DNA of 64,000 bases from the NCBI GenBank assembly GCA_054601695.1, contig BAAHQB010000036.1:124001-188000 (forward strand), written 5' to 3'. Both the position numbers and the translations under genes were made by a program. This DNA is from Amorphochlora amoebiformis. Lineage: Eukaryota > Cercozoa > Chlorarachniophyceae. Positions 1 through 50,383 of the stretch are shown here, piece by piece (within the stretch, counting starts at the first letter, position 1; each line of letters begins with the position of its first letter). The notes beneath the pieces are model-generated. The model ran no database searches and was not told the DNA's origin. It was given only the letters and a program-made list of their open reading frames with translations.

Positions 1-150
1 TTATATATATGTATAAATATGTATATGTATACATATATGTGCATGTATGTGTATACATGTGTATATATTTATATATGTAAGTTTATACACATATATATAT
101 ATATATACATACATATACATATATATATATATAGATATTATATATATATA

Positions 151-244
<94 letters not shown>

Positions 245-258
245 AATATATTTGTGCG

Positions 259-307
<49 letters not shown>

Positions 308-344
308 GTGTGTATATGTGTCTCAGATATACATATTCGTTTAG
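1..344. repeat. (TA)n microsatellite at left edge
   Basis: This stretch is almost pure TA dinucleotide with short GTATAT and TGTGTA interruptions. The many Tyr/Ile-rich frames on both strands are artefacts of the alternating repeat. It is probably an intron of the helicase gene that continues from beyond the left edge. Confidence 0.9.
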
Positions 345-11783
<11,439 letters not shown>

Positions 11784-11813
11784 GTATCTATCTATCAATG
11801 TGTCAAAACAATA

Positions 11814-11890
<77 letters not shown>

Positions 11891-12107
11891 GTATATAATA
11901 TATAATATATACACATATGCATGTAAGATGCCAAATGTTGTTGGCTTTGCTTATCTATTTGTGTATCTATAATTACGTGCAATAGGTAGATACACATAAA
12001 TATATGTATATAAATATATATATTTATATATATGTATATAATATATGTATATATATATATATATATGTAATACATATATACAAATATATATGCTTTTAAT
12101 TTTATAC

Positions 12108-12171
<64 letters not shown>

Positions 12172-12297
12172 CTATGTATGTATATATACATATATATATA
12201 AATACATATACATATATATATATATTGAACTATATATTATATATCACATATGCATATAAATACGTATATATTTCTATATATACATAGATATTATTAT

Positions 12298-12371
<74 letters not shown>

Positions 12372-12416
12372 CCACATATGCACACACATGTAATATATAA
12401 ATATACACGCATGTAC

Positions 12417-12467
<51 letters not shown>

Positions 12468-12756
12468 TACATATCTTAATGCTCACACACGATAATTATT
12501 AGGCAAACGGAGGCAGTTAAGATGGACTATTTTAATTATGAGAATCGTTAATGCTTTTCGCACAACAACTTTAAGATCAATCATGAATTCCAATCGCGAT
12601 TACAGTCTCGTAGACCGATACCTGGCTACTATGATATCTATAAACATCCCCAATTGATATATCGTGAGCTAAGCTATATATATATATATATATATATATA
12701 AATTAGTATATATATATATTTTTATATTTATATTTATATATATATATAGTTTTATA

Positions 12757-12798
<42 letters not shown>

Positions 12799-13041
12799 TA
12801 TACATACTTTACATACGCACACATAAATATATACATAATATATACTCTTTATTATAGTCTTACATACCATGATAAGTAATCCTTCAAATTCATAAACTAT
12901 GCCACAATACTGATTCACTGAAGCCAAATCATTTGTACACCTCTAGCTAGACCGACAACAAAACAGTCAAATATTAATGCGGCCGCTTTTTTCCCTATAA
13001 TTCGGCCAGTTGTCTGGCGGTACGTATGTATACTTTACTTA

Positions 13042-13083
<42 letters not shown>

Positions 13084-13097
13084 TAATATCTATATAT

Positions 13098-13135
<38 letters not shown>

Positions 13136-13313
13136 CATAGACTGATGATATATATCTTAGTATATGTATAGATATATACTATATCATAATATATCGTAAG
13201 TCACATAGACACATGCTTAAATATATATATAATATATGTATATATATATATATATATCTATATATATATGTATATATATGTGAAACAATATATCCTATCT
13301 TGTGTACACAATA

Positions 13314-13384
<71 letters not shown>

Positions 13385-13385
13385 A

Positions 13386-13437
<52 letters not shown>

Positions 13438-13438
13438 T

Positions 13439-13481
<43 letters not shown>

Positions 13482-14513
13482 TTATATATATGCATATATT
13501 TATATATATATATATATGTGTGTGTGTGCGTGTGTGTGTGTGTATGTACGTAAATACGCAAATATTCAAAAATACGTTCATACCATAAATACAAGATATT
13601 CATATGCGGAGATATGCTTGCTGATAAGGTAACGCAGTTACTGTCATAAGTATGAGCTTCCAAGTTTTTGCACGCATCGCACAACACAATAGAGCACCCA
13701 TTTTCCACCCACTCGGACTCTTTCGTGACCACCACAATGCACTAATTCATACACGAAAAACACGAATCGCATCATTAACGTTGAAGATGACCTCAAGTCT
13801 CCCGCTTCTCAGACCCGCTCACCACCGCGGAAAGGAGGTGTCGCGCCGTGAGTGGAGCGCTCACCCCTCAAGGCTGGCACTACCGATGTCGCTTCCTTTG
13901 CCATGGATTCCCGGGGATTCTTGGGGATCCCTGGGGAAATCCGAGTTTAGATTTACGAGATTTAGGTGAAATAACACTTTCGTATGAAGGAATTTCAGGA
14001 AAGGAGATTGTTTTTAAAAGATTGGGTGAAATTACCTAATGAAAGTATCCGATATATCACGCGAAGAATTATCGTAACGTACTTGATATCGCCCAAAACC
14101 ATCCCTGTGTTGCGCGAAAGACGATGGCTACCACCCCGTCGCACCAGGTATCGTGGTTAGCGCGATAAGAGGGAGGATATGGGGTGTGGAAGGGCGAGGA
14201 GGTGAGCCTAAATGCGGTTGTGACAGGATTTCTCCTCGCGGGCGAGGAAAAATGCTAGGGAAAAGGCGAGGCGGCAAGTTCTTAACCAACACGTAATATA
14301 TATTTCTCTTTTTTCCGTTGTTCCGGACCCTTGATAACGATATCGATGTTTTCAACTGACTGTCTCGCGCGTGATTCATCCAGTACACCACCTTGCTCTC
14401 CTTTCTAGACCTCGACCGGAGCCGCAGGTGACGAACTTGTTATAAGCGCGCACGCAATGACACAAGAGCGCTTCAAAAATGCATAAACTCGGTTGACTTT
14501 ACGATTTACTAGG
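11784..14513. other. Helicase 3' end and intergenic region
   Basis: A mix of (TA)n and unique sequence. Near 12503 an AG is followed by frames that end at nearby stops, which could hold the helicase terminal exon. An isolated exon-like segment at about 12976-13019 (AACAG acceptor, GTACGT donor, open frame starting SNINAAAFFPIIRPVVWR) could not be assigned. From 13590 to 14513 the DNA is GC-balanced and free of TA tracts, as expected for a promoter region. It contains TCCCGGGGATTC and GGGGATCCCTGGGGAAATCC near 13908-13943. Confidence 0.5.
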
Positions 14514-19815
<5,302 letters not shown>

Positions 19816-20039
19816 CTTTCCCACGCGATTTCTCTCTGTTAGAACTCGACTTGTTTACCCGTCTGATCACTTGTTGGGAGGCTTTCAATAGCCTGTCCCT
19901 GTCTCCTTTTGTTTTTTGTTTTTTTTTCTGTTCTTTGTTTTTTTTTTTTTTTCCTTTTTTTTTTTCTTTTTTTATTAATTTTTTTTTTTTTTTGGGGGGG
20001 GGGCTGTCTGAGTCTCATACCGGAATAATATATGTTATG

Positions 20040-20108
<69 letters not shown>

Positions 20109-20549
20109 CATATATTATATTTAATACGTGCTATATTCCTTTTAGATATGTTTCGAATACAATATCACGCATTAGTAAGAAAAAATGGTCAGCGCTCACA
20201 GCAAACAGCAATGTGGAACAGCTCTATAGTTGACTAAGACATGACTTATACATGTTCTAGTGTTGGGGTAGTTCTGTTCACATTCTGGTCTTTGTTCTAG
20301 AGATTCATACACTTAAGTGTTCTTAGGGGCTGTGCTTGATTGATCTCTTCTTTTTATTCTTGTTTTACTTTTTTTACATAAAACTATTAGGGGAGGGGGG
20401 GAGCGGAATGCCGTCCCTTGTTGGAGACCCTTGTTGGAGACCCTTGTTGGGGAAATTTTCCTTCTGGGGTTATTTACTTATTTTTATTTATTAGCTGCAT
20501 TTATGACTTGATTTGCACATTTCTTTTTCATGAGGATATGAGTTTTACA

Positions 20550-20609
<60 letters not shown>

Positions 20610-20692
20610 ATATATATGTATATACACATACATTTACATACATATGCATGTATGTATATATATATGTATATATGTATATGTATATGTGTATA

Positions 20693-20767
<75 letters not shown>

Positions 20768-21206
20768 GATGTCTGATATGTACAAAAGATAGCAAATATA
20801 CCATGACGAACCGTTTATTCTTAAGGCCTAGTTCATCTATTTAGGAAGGTGTTATACCTACAGGCCTAGTGCTAGTAGTGCGCCTTTCGTCTAACCTGAG
20901 CGCACACAAGTTCAAATCCCATGGTCAAACTTGTTTTTTTGCTAAAGCTGATGTGAATGTACATATGGTCCGTGTGCATATATATAAAAATAAAAAAAAA
21001 GCTAAAGCTGATGTGAATGTACATATGGTCCGTGTGCATATATATAAAAATAAAAAAAAATCAGCATTATGATTCAATGAACTTATGATAGCTATAGATC
21101 GCGTATCTAGTAGATTTATTAGTACATGCTACTAGACTCTAATTAATGATGATCGATGAGTATAATTGTACTAGTATGCATGGTAGATTGGTAGTATAAT
21201 ACACAT

Positions 21207-21255
<49 letters not shown>

Positions 21256-21333
21256 TAGACATATACACATTACATATATATATATATATACACACTGTGA
21301 CACACACACATGTACAAAAAAATGTTTTTATAC

Positions 21334-21380
<47 letters not shown>

Positions 21381-21517
21381 AACATATACATACATATATA
21401 TATATAGAGTATTTTCAAAAGATTATACATATACACATGTATATATATATATATATATAAATATATATATATATATCTAGTATATATATTTATATATATA
21501 TATATATATATATATAA

Positions 21518-21615
<98 letters not shown>

Positions 21616-21629
21616 CACACATAATATAT

Positions 21630-21672
<43 letters not shown>

Positions 21673-21716
21673 GATATATATATAAGTGATATATACGCCT
21701 AGAATGATCTAGTTGA

Positions 21717-21761
<45 letters not shown>

Positions 21762-21787
21762 TATTAATTTATATATGTATCCATATA

Positions 21788-21863
<76 letters not shown>

Positions 21864-21871
21864 TGATATAC

Positions 21872-21905
<34 letters not shown>

Positions 21906-22561
21906 GCATGTATATATGTATAAGTGATGTATACATATGTGTGCGTGTACACACACATACATAGTGCATTCATGAGTACATTACATGATAATATCATAAA
22001 AGTACCAACTACCAGCACCTATATGTACATATGATTACACGGCTTGCACTCGGCGCCGCACCATTTCCATAAAATAACATTTTTCTAAATTCATTGTTAA
22101 TTGGAATATTTAACAGCTAGATCTCGAGATTCTATAAAATTAGTCGTGTAAACAACATCTCTGAAGACACAATTTGAGCACCAAATATCCATAGAAATGA
22201 GTCTAATAGAACGAATATGTGCTCAAAATATGCTGAGATGACGCCGAGAGTATCTTTGCACCCCTAACCCTAATCAGTCCCCATTTGCCTTCCTTTCCCC
22301 TCCATAGGTAGGGAACCCGTCCCCCCTTCGAAGAAACTGAACGCCTTCCCCCCCACAGCTTTATTACACTCTGTAATGCCTTTTAAATGCTAATGTATCT
22401 TTTAGAAAACTTATAGCACACCTAGATAACCTCATCAGGTTCCCGCCATCATTTTGGTGGAAAATGACACGTGTCCAGGGACAGTATCGGCCACTATCGG
22501 CCACTATCGGGCATATTAGGATTGCCGAAAAGATATTTGGTTCGAAAAGAACACGTGTGTA
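19816..22561. other. Intergenic region with T-rich tract, (TA)n and unique sequence
   Basis: After the stop at 19815 there is a T-rich tract (19910-19995) ending in GGGGGGGG, then (TA)n. A repeat GTTGGAGACCCTT lies at 20415-20450. A possible SINE lies at 20840-21060. More (TA)n follows to 21960, then about 600 bases of unique sequence leading to the methyltransferase gene, with the tandem motif ACTATCGGCC near 22484-22511. Confidence 0.6.
20840..21060 (+). mobile_element. Candidate tRNA-related SINE with exact 60-base tail duplication
   Basis: The segment TAGTGCTAGTAGTGCGC resembles a Pol III A box and, about 45 bases on, AAGTTCAAATCCC resembles a B box. An A-rich tail (TAAAAATAAAAAAAAA) follows. 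The 60 bases 20941-21000 are repeated exactly at 21001-21060, tail included. It does not fold as an intact tRNA. The retroposon reading is inference. Confidence 0.35.
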
Positions 22562-34052
<11,491 letters not shown>

Positions 34053-34502
34053 TGTGGTTCGATATAATGACCTAGTAACGGTTTACATACTAATGGACTA
34101 TTACTAGTATTAGTGGCTAGGTATTGCCTCTAGATATTACTCAATATTATATCGTGTCTACCTAATGCTATCGCAGTAGTGGGCTGTGGGCTGTGGTACG
34201 GAAAATTTATGTTATATATTAAGATAAAATCGTAGTGATAAGATCTGTTTATGACTAATATTATAATTATCTAGTACAGATACAAAAAAAAAAGATATGA
34301 ACATACACATACATATATGCATATATATGTATATGTATATTATCGTATGTATGATATGTATACTATGATATACATGTATATATATACACACACATACATA
34401 TACATACATCACGGTACATATATAAATAATTATACATACTATGGTATGTATATATATATATATATATATATAAACTTATGATATATATACTACATATTCT
34501 AG

Positions 34503-34537
<35 letters not shown>

Positions 34538-34904
34538 TACAAAAATATCAAAAGTTGACATATATATATATATATATCACAGTATATATATAAATAATTG
34601 TATATACTATGATATATATATATATATATATATATACTTATGATATATATACTACATATTATATATATATATATATATATATATCATACAAAACATACAA
34701 AAGTTGACATAAATATATACATACGAAGCAATCTTGGAACTAAACCGGAAGGTAAATTTATTGTATGGTAACGTGGCCAAACAGTATATGAATTATTACT
34801 CGTGCTGGTCTCCGATTTCTCGTCTGAACATACTCCAAAACTGTCATTGGCGCGGTCACAGTGTTGTAACGTACAGGCTTGCTTCGGAACACCCGAGTAG
34901 ATCT
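34053..34904. other. Convergent intergenic region with a tandem duplication
   Basis: This separates the methyltransferase stop from the stop of the minus-strand RRM gene. A block with TATACTATGGTATG, ACTTATGATATATATACTAC and ATATCATACAAAAATATCAA then AAGTTGACAT at about 34430-34560 is duplicated at about 34600-34710. From 34730 the sequence is unique. No gene is seen other than the chance frames rejected below. Confidence 0.6.
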
Positions 34905-35026
34905 TTACTGTTTTGCATACGTTACCTGCAGAACGTTGCCGCCAATCCTGCAATTGGCGTTCTGGGCCATGGCCTAAGCGAGAAATTGTATGAGTGTAAA
35001 AACGGGCATAGGTTTTGTGTGCATAT

Positions 35027-35066
<40 letters not shown>

Positions 35067-35113
35067 CTATACATATCATATATTACATATATATATATAT
35101 ATATATCATATAT

Positions 35114-35157
<44 letters not shown>

Positions 35158-35201
35158 AATACATATATACATATACATGTACATATATATATATACATTA
35201 C

Positions 35202-35238
<37 letters not shown>

Positions 35239-35269
35239 CATATATTACATATACATATATATATATTAC

Positions 35270-35319
<50 letters not shown>

Positions 35320-35497
35320 ATATATATGTGTGTATATATGTAAATATATATATACGTGTGTATGCGTTACACAGTAATTGCGGAGCGAAAGCCAAGAATT
35401 GTTAGAACATATGAACGTGAACATATAAAAGTGAACATATATGTGTATATGCTCTGTACATGAATGTAGATGTATACATACACAAATGGACTTGCAA

Positions 35498-35536
<39 letters not shown>

Positions 35537-36297
35537 TATATATATATAATTAAATAAAATATAAAATATATATATATATATATATATATAGATATATATA
35601 TATATATATATATTTATATTATTCATATGTCTAATATATTCGTCACATTGTAATAACCACACCACACAACAAAATCTTTACATGTGAAGTCGGAAAAAAA
35701 ATCGGTAAATAAATCACATACCACGCCTGCTAAGTAGTCGTTATCGAACTCGATGAATGCAACATTACGCCCGGGAACAAACCGAACCTCTCGATACCTA
35801 TGCAGCGCAAAATGTATGGTCACAGTACTCGTAGGGGGAGAAAGCTTAGCACTCACCCAGGAAGCTTCGAAAACAACGACTCAAGCTGACCAGGCTTGTA
35901 ATCTTGAGGTAAGTTCTCGGCGAACAATATTCGGTTGGGACCGGAGGCCTACAAATGAGAGTGGATATGCACTTATTATATTTTTTCGTTTGTTGCTGGT
36001 TCAAATACTTGAAATCCACGAAATTCAAAAACAATAAGGGGAGGGATTAAAATCAGATTAGGAATTTGACCTGTCTTGGAGGAAATGACGCCCTAGGAGG
36101 TCCTCGCCCTGCTCCCATAGCCTGGATGGAAGGGGGTGCAGCCGCAGGTGCGGGGGGCGCAGACCCGTTGGTCTTGCTTTTTTTACCGTTCATTTTCTTG
36201 TCTGGTTTTTTTGAGATAAATGTGAGGTGTGTTAAACTCATAGTCATACATCCAGTTTGTTTATTGTGGCACTCTTACATACACATGTTATTTTTTC

Positions 36298-36337
<40 letters not shown>

Positions 36338-36372
36338 TATAATATATATGTATTCCTAATATATACATTTAC

Positions 36373-36416
<44 letters not shown>

Positions 36417-36492
36417 ATGTATGTATATGAATGTATGTAAAAGTAGATTTATTTGTAATTATATATACATATATACAACATTATGTATGAAC

Positions 36493-36567
<75 letters not shown>

Positions 36568-36612
36568 ACACACACAATAAAAAAAAATAATATATATATA
36601 TATATAAAAATA

Positions 36613-36668
<56 letters not shown>

Positions 36669-36693
36669 CATATATATATAAATATACATACAT

Positions 36694-36724
<31 letters not shown>

Positions 36725-37116
36725 ATATATATATATATACATATATATATATTGTAAAAGTGCGTGAAATTTACAAAAACACACACATATTCACCTTTCG
36801 TCTCGGGCTTGGCTCTCTTCTTATCTTTCTTTCGGCGCTTAGAGGGCTTTTGTGGTCTGTGGTTGGGTAACAACGGATTAGGAGGATGATTGTTTCGATG
36901 GCTATGTCGTATTGTTTCGATGGCTACGCGTATGTTACCTCGGTATGAATGTGCCATCTCTCTTTGCTATGATATCTGACTTGATTTTAGAAAAAGCCAC
37001 CCGCATCGGCTTATCGTAGAAGTTGAAGCCCTAGGAGAAAGCGGTAAGGGTTAATACATCTCAAGTATATCATATATATAAATATAAATATATTATATAT
37101 ACACACACACACACAC

Positions 37117-37195
<79 letters not shown>

Positions 37196-37376
37196 CATAT
37201 TATATATTGTATATATCCTTATATACCGCCCAATGAATGGGTCACATTCATTCAAAAGAGAATTCACTAACTAAAGTTGTCTAGCACGCCACAAATGTCG
37301 TGCCTAGTCTACATACTACAAACAAGAAACCACACAGCTAAAGAAGAGCTGCATGTATGTATATCTATGTACAAAC

Positions 37377-37409
<33 letters not shown>

Positions 37410-37459
37410 TGTATGTGTAGATATATATATATATATATATATAATATATATATAATATA

Positions 37460-37502
<43 letters not shown>

Positions 37503-38392
37503 AATAAATATTTGAATATGTTCTAGATGAATGTATGCAGATACATAGAGAAGGGGTTGGAGAGGGACTCGAAAATGAGTATTTCTTTTGTATGGTAAAC
37601 CTGCATCTCCTTCACACACCGGTCGGCTGACTTGAAGTCATCAAACACTACCCATGCCTGTTGTTTGTATCATAACATATCAGCAATGTCTTCTCTCTAT
37701 GTCGTTTTCTTGGTGGCGACCTGTCCCTTCTTCTTCAGCGCCTTACTTGCGTGCACCTGTGAAACATTTTACTCTGAGTATTCGTGATTCTCCACTGTGT
37801 GAGCACATCAGCAAGCAACTCTCATATCTCTAAGAGATCATAAAAAAATCACGTCTAACCTCCGTGGGTTCTAGGAATTTTGGTCGTGTCGGGCCCACCC
37901 ATATACACAAAGGGTGAGGGATTAATTCTCCGATGCCGGGATTGAAGCCGCCGCACTTACCCATTCTTACCAGTCTCACCTATCCATTTGCTAACCCCTA
38001 ATTCCATACCTCCCTATCTAATCCCACCCTACAAATACATCGCTTCCCTATCCCCGAGTCAAAAGCCCTGGAGCCTTTTGTGCATGATTTACATCCCTAA
38101 CTACTTCCGAAAAGCTTTCCTAGTCAATACCCTACCCAATCCCAATCGTCCCTATGATTCTTACACATCCCAATAATCTTCGACCAGGGTAGGGATGGCT
38201 TACGCGTGCTTACCTCCAAGATCTTCCCAAACTGCGAGAAGACATGATTCAGCGCCTTCTTGAGCTCCTGAATGTTGACCTGTTACATACCAAAACATCA
38301 GCGCCGAATCTTCCGTCCTCTCCTCATCCCTCATCAGCTCAAATATGTACCTTTTCATTCAGGTTATTGACGTAGACGGTATGGCTTGCCAT
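34905..38392 (-). CDS. U1A/U2B''-like small nuclear ribonucleoprotein, two RRMs
   Basis: Ten exons on the minus strand: 38351-38392, 38214-38279, 37721-37756, 37601-37657, 36939-37030, 36795-36856, 36071-36201, 35857-35948, 35722-35797, 34905-34973; 723 bases, 240 residues, all phases consistent. RRM1 has RNP2 in [14 protein letters not shown] (residues 1-14), typical of U1A/U2B''. KKKGQAWVVF (43-52) is RNP1 and [15 protein letters not shown] (68-82) the last strands. A Lys-rich linker ([17 protein letters not shown]) and a Pro/Ala/Gly segment follow. RRM2 includes [11 protein letters not shown] (166-176), [19 protein letters not shown] (RNP1) and ends LQVTYAKQ. These proteins bind U1 or U2 snRNA stem-loops in the spliceosome; many lineages use one SNF-type protein for both. 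Several introns are only 59-71 bases, others hold (TA)n. It is divergent from the gene at 38618 and convergent with the methyltransferase. Confidence 0.95.
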
Positions 38393-38617
38393 TGCTTGCC
38401 GCGAGCAGCCGCCACTGCGCGAGGAGAACTACGGAGACTTAACGGAGAGAATATCTCCAGGTCTCTTAGCTTTCGGGGATTAGGGAAATCCCGGGATGGC
38501 TTAGAAATCCCGGAATGATTTTGTAGTCCCGGGATGATTTGATGCAGAGACATCCCAGAGACTTCTGGAGTTTCTTCGGAGAATAATTCGGCATTCAGCA
38601 CGTCAGCGCCAGCCCGC
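38393..38617. promoter_or_regulatory. 225-base bidirectional promoter with three spaced TCCCGGGATG motifs
   Basis: This is the only DNA between the start codons of the RRM gene (minus) and the OST1 gene (plus). Three motifs, AAATCCCGGGATGG at 38486, AAATCCCGGAATGA at 38505 and TAGTCCCGGGATGA at 38524, are spaced exactly 19 bases apart. The core TCCCGGGA is palindromic, so it could serve both directions. That it drives both genes is inferred from position. No TATA box is evident and the region lacks (TA)n. Confidence 0.6.
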
Positions 38618-48889
<10,272 letters not shown>

Positions 48890-49368
48890 TTATGACATCA
48901 CAAGTAACGCGTAGGCCGCCGCTGTGGGATCCGAAGCCGAACTTTACGTAATCATCTCAGCTTCCGATCAATTTTGAATTTCAATTTCTTTCTTTGGGCC
49001 GGATTCGAAGCCAAACTTTAATCTCATGCATGATCGCTATCTTCTACATACTAGACATAGTCTGATCATGATATAGAGCAAGTTAGATATCTACTTAATA
49101 TGACGTTTATATCTAGTATATATATACTAGATGCATGTCGTCACAGTACTACTTGTCAGGACTAGTTGGGACGCATAACACGTACTAGACGCATACGTAC
49201 ACGTATCATAAGGTTTAGTCTGCGTTTCGTCACGGCGTACGTGTGTATTTTGTGCTGGGCATAGTAACACCAACGTGATTGTAGTACATCGCTAAATGCA
49301 TGCACGTGCGCACGCCATCATGTGACGCTTACGCATATGAGTACTAAGTTTGGGTTGCATTGATCACC
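48890..49368. other. OST1 downstream region, unique
   Basis: About 480 bases of AT-moderate unique sequence with no credible reading frame. It includes a short repeat of ATATCTAGTATATATATACT. The copia element begins just after. Confidence 0.6.
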
Positions 49369-49373
49369 AGGAA
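49369..49373 (+). other. Target-site duplication AGGAA, left copy
   Basis: AGGAA directly flanks the left LTR and is repeated at 54550-54554 after the right LTR. The reconstructed empty site reads ...CACC AGGAA TCAGAG.... Confidence 0.9.
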
Positions 49374-49550
49374 TATTACGTAGTGGGCGGTGATGCAGAT
49401 GAGATCTGTCTATGATTACGTAGTAACTTGCCGATGCGTGAGCGGTAACTTAAACTAATGAGCTGTTCTTCCGCTCATATGACTAATTCGGTAAAACCTA
49501 ATTTGTCGGCGGTCTCGTCATTCTGTCTTCACATTCATCCCTCACTGACA
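49374..49550 (-). repeat. 3' LTR of the copia element (left copy)
   Basis: One of two identical 177-base direct repeats. On the minus strand this is the downstream LTR. It contains an internal near-repeat (ATTACGTAGTGGG and ATTACGTAGTAAC). Confidence 0.95.
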
Positions 49551-49597
49551 CGCCCCCTCAAACGTTATACATTTATATATATATATACTTAATATAT

Positions 49598-49631
<34 letters not shown>

Positions 49632-49706
49632 GCATATATATGAATTTAGGAGGTTTGCACAAAAGTGATGATGGATGTGTTTACGTCCCGTGTTTTTGTA
49701 TATATA

Positions 49707-49760
<54 letters not shown>

Positions 49761-50383
49761 TATATATATTCTTGATCGGCTTATGTGGATAAAAATTTAA
49801 GAAAAACCACTCGTGAAAAAAAAATTATGTATTTGTAGCGGAAAACTTGTTTAAAAAAAAACACCTATGTTTCTATTTGTGTGGAGAAAAATTTTTAAAA
49901 ACCACTGAGGTACTTTTACCTACATTTTTAGTGGAAAACTATGTAAAAACCACTTGTAATTCTTTTTATTTCTAGTGGAAAGTATCGCAAAAACCACTTT
50001 AAATATATTTAATTCGTGGAGAAAAATTCGAAAACCACTTCTTTTTATTTCTAGTGGAAAGTGTTGCAAAAACCACTTTAAATATATTGAATTCGTGGAG
50101 AAAAATCCGAAAAACCACTTCTTTTATTCATTTGTGTACGCCCCCTCAAAGGTATATGTACTCCTCGGAATGTTTATTGTCCACATATATACATATACAT
50201 ATGTAAATATGTGTATCTTTATGTTTTCACCCTTGGTAGAATGGTCTGGCTTCGCGTTCCGGCAGAGCTATGACAGGTGTGTTGCCCCACCTCGACGGGT
50301 GATCAAGCCTCGATAATGGTCCAACAGTCACCAACGCTCACTAGGTGGAATGTTCACCAGTCCGTTCTGCCTCCCACATTCAC
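49551..50383 (-). other. Copia 3' non-coding region with GTGG...CCAC repeats
   Basis: Between the pol stop and the 3' LTR lie two (TA)n tracts (49570-49770) and, from about 49780 to 50125, repeated units such as GTGGAAAGTATCGCAAAAAC-CACT and GTGGAGAAAAATTCGAAAAC-CACT. Each unit begins GTGG and ends CCAC, so it can form a small hairpin. No coding potential is seen. Confidence 0.8.

Noticed and set aside
20850-20935. A tRNA gene
   Set aside because: A- and B-box-like motifs are present but the T-stem and anticodon stem do not pair. It is reported only as a possible SINE.
34734-35405. Plus-strand exons continuing the methyltransferase (34727-34751, 34933-35008, then a TAG near 35402)
   Set aside because: Splice phases allow it, but the middle exon is antisense to the terminal exon of the U1A/U2B''-like gene, which matches its family's C-terminus (LQVTYAKQ). 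The methyltransferase has its own stop at 34050-34052.
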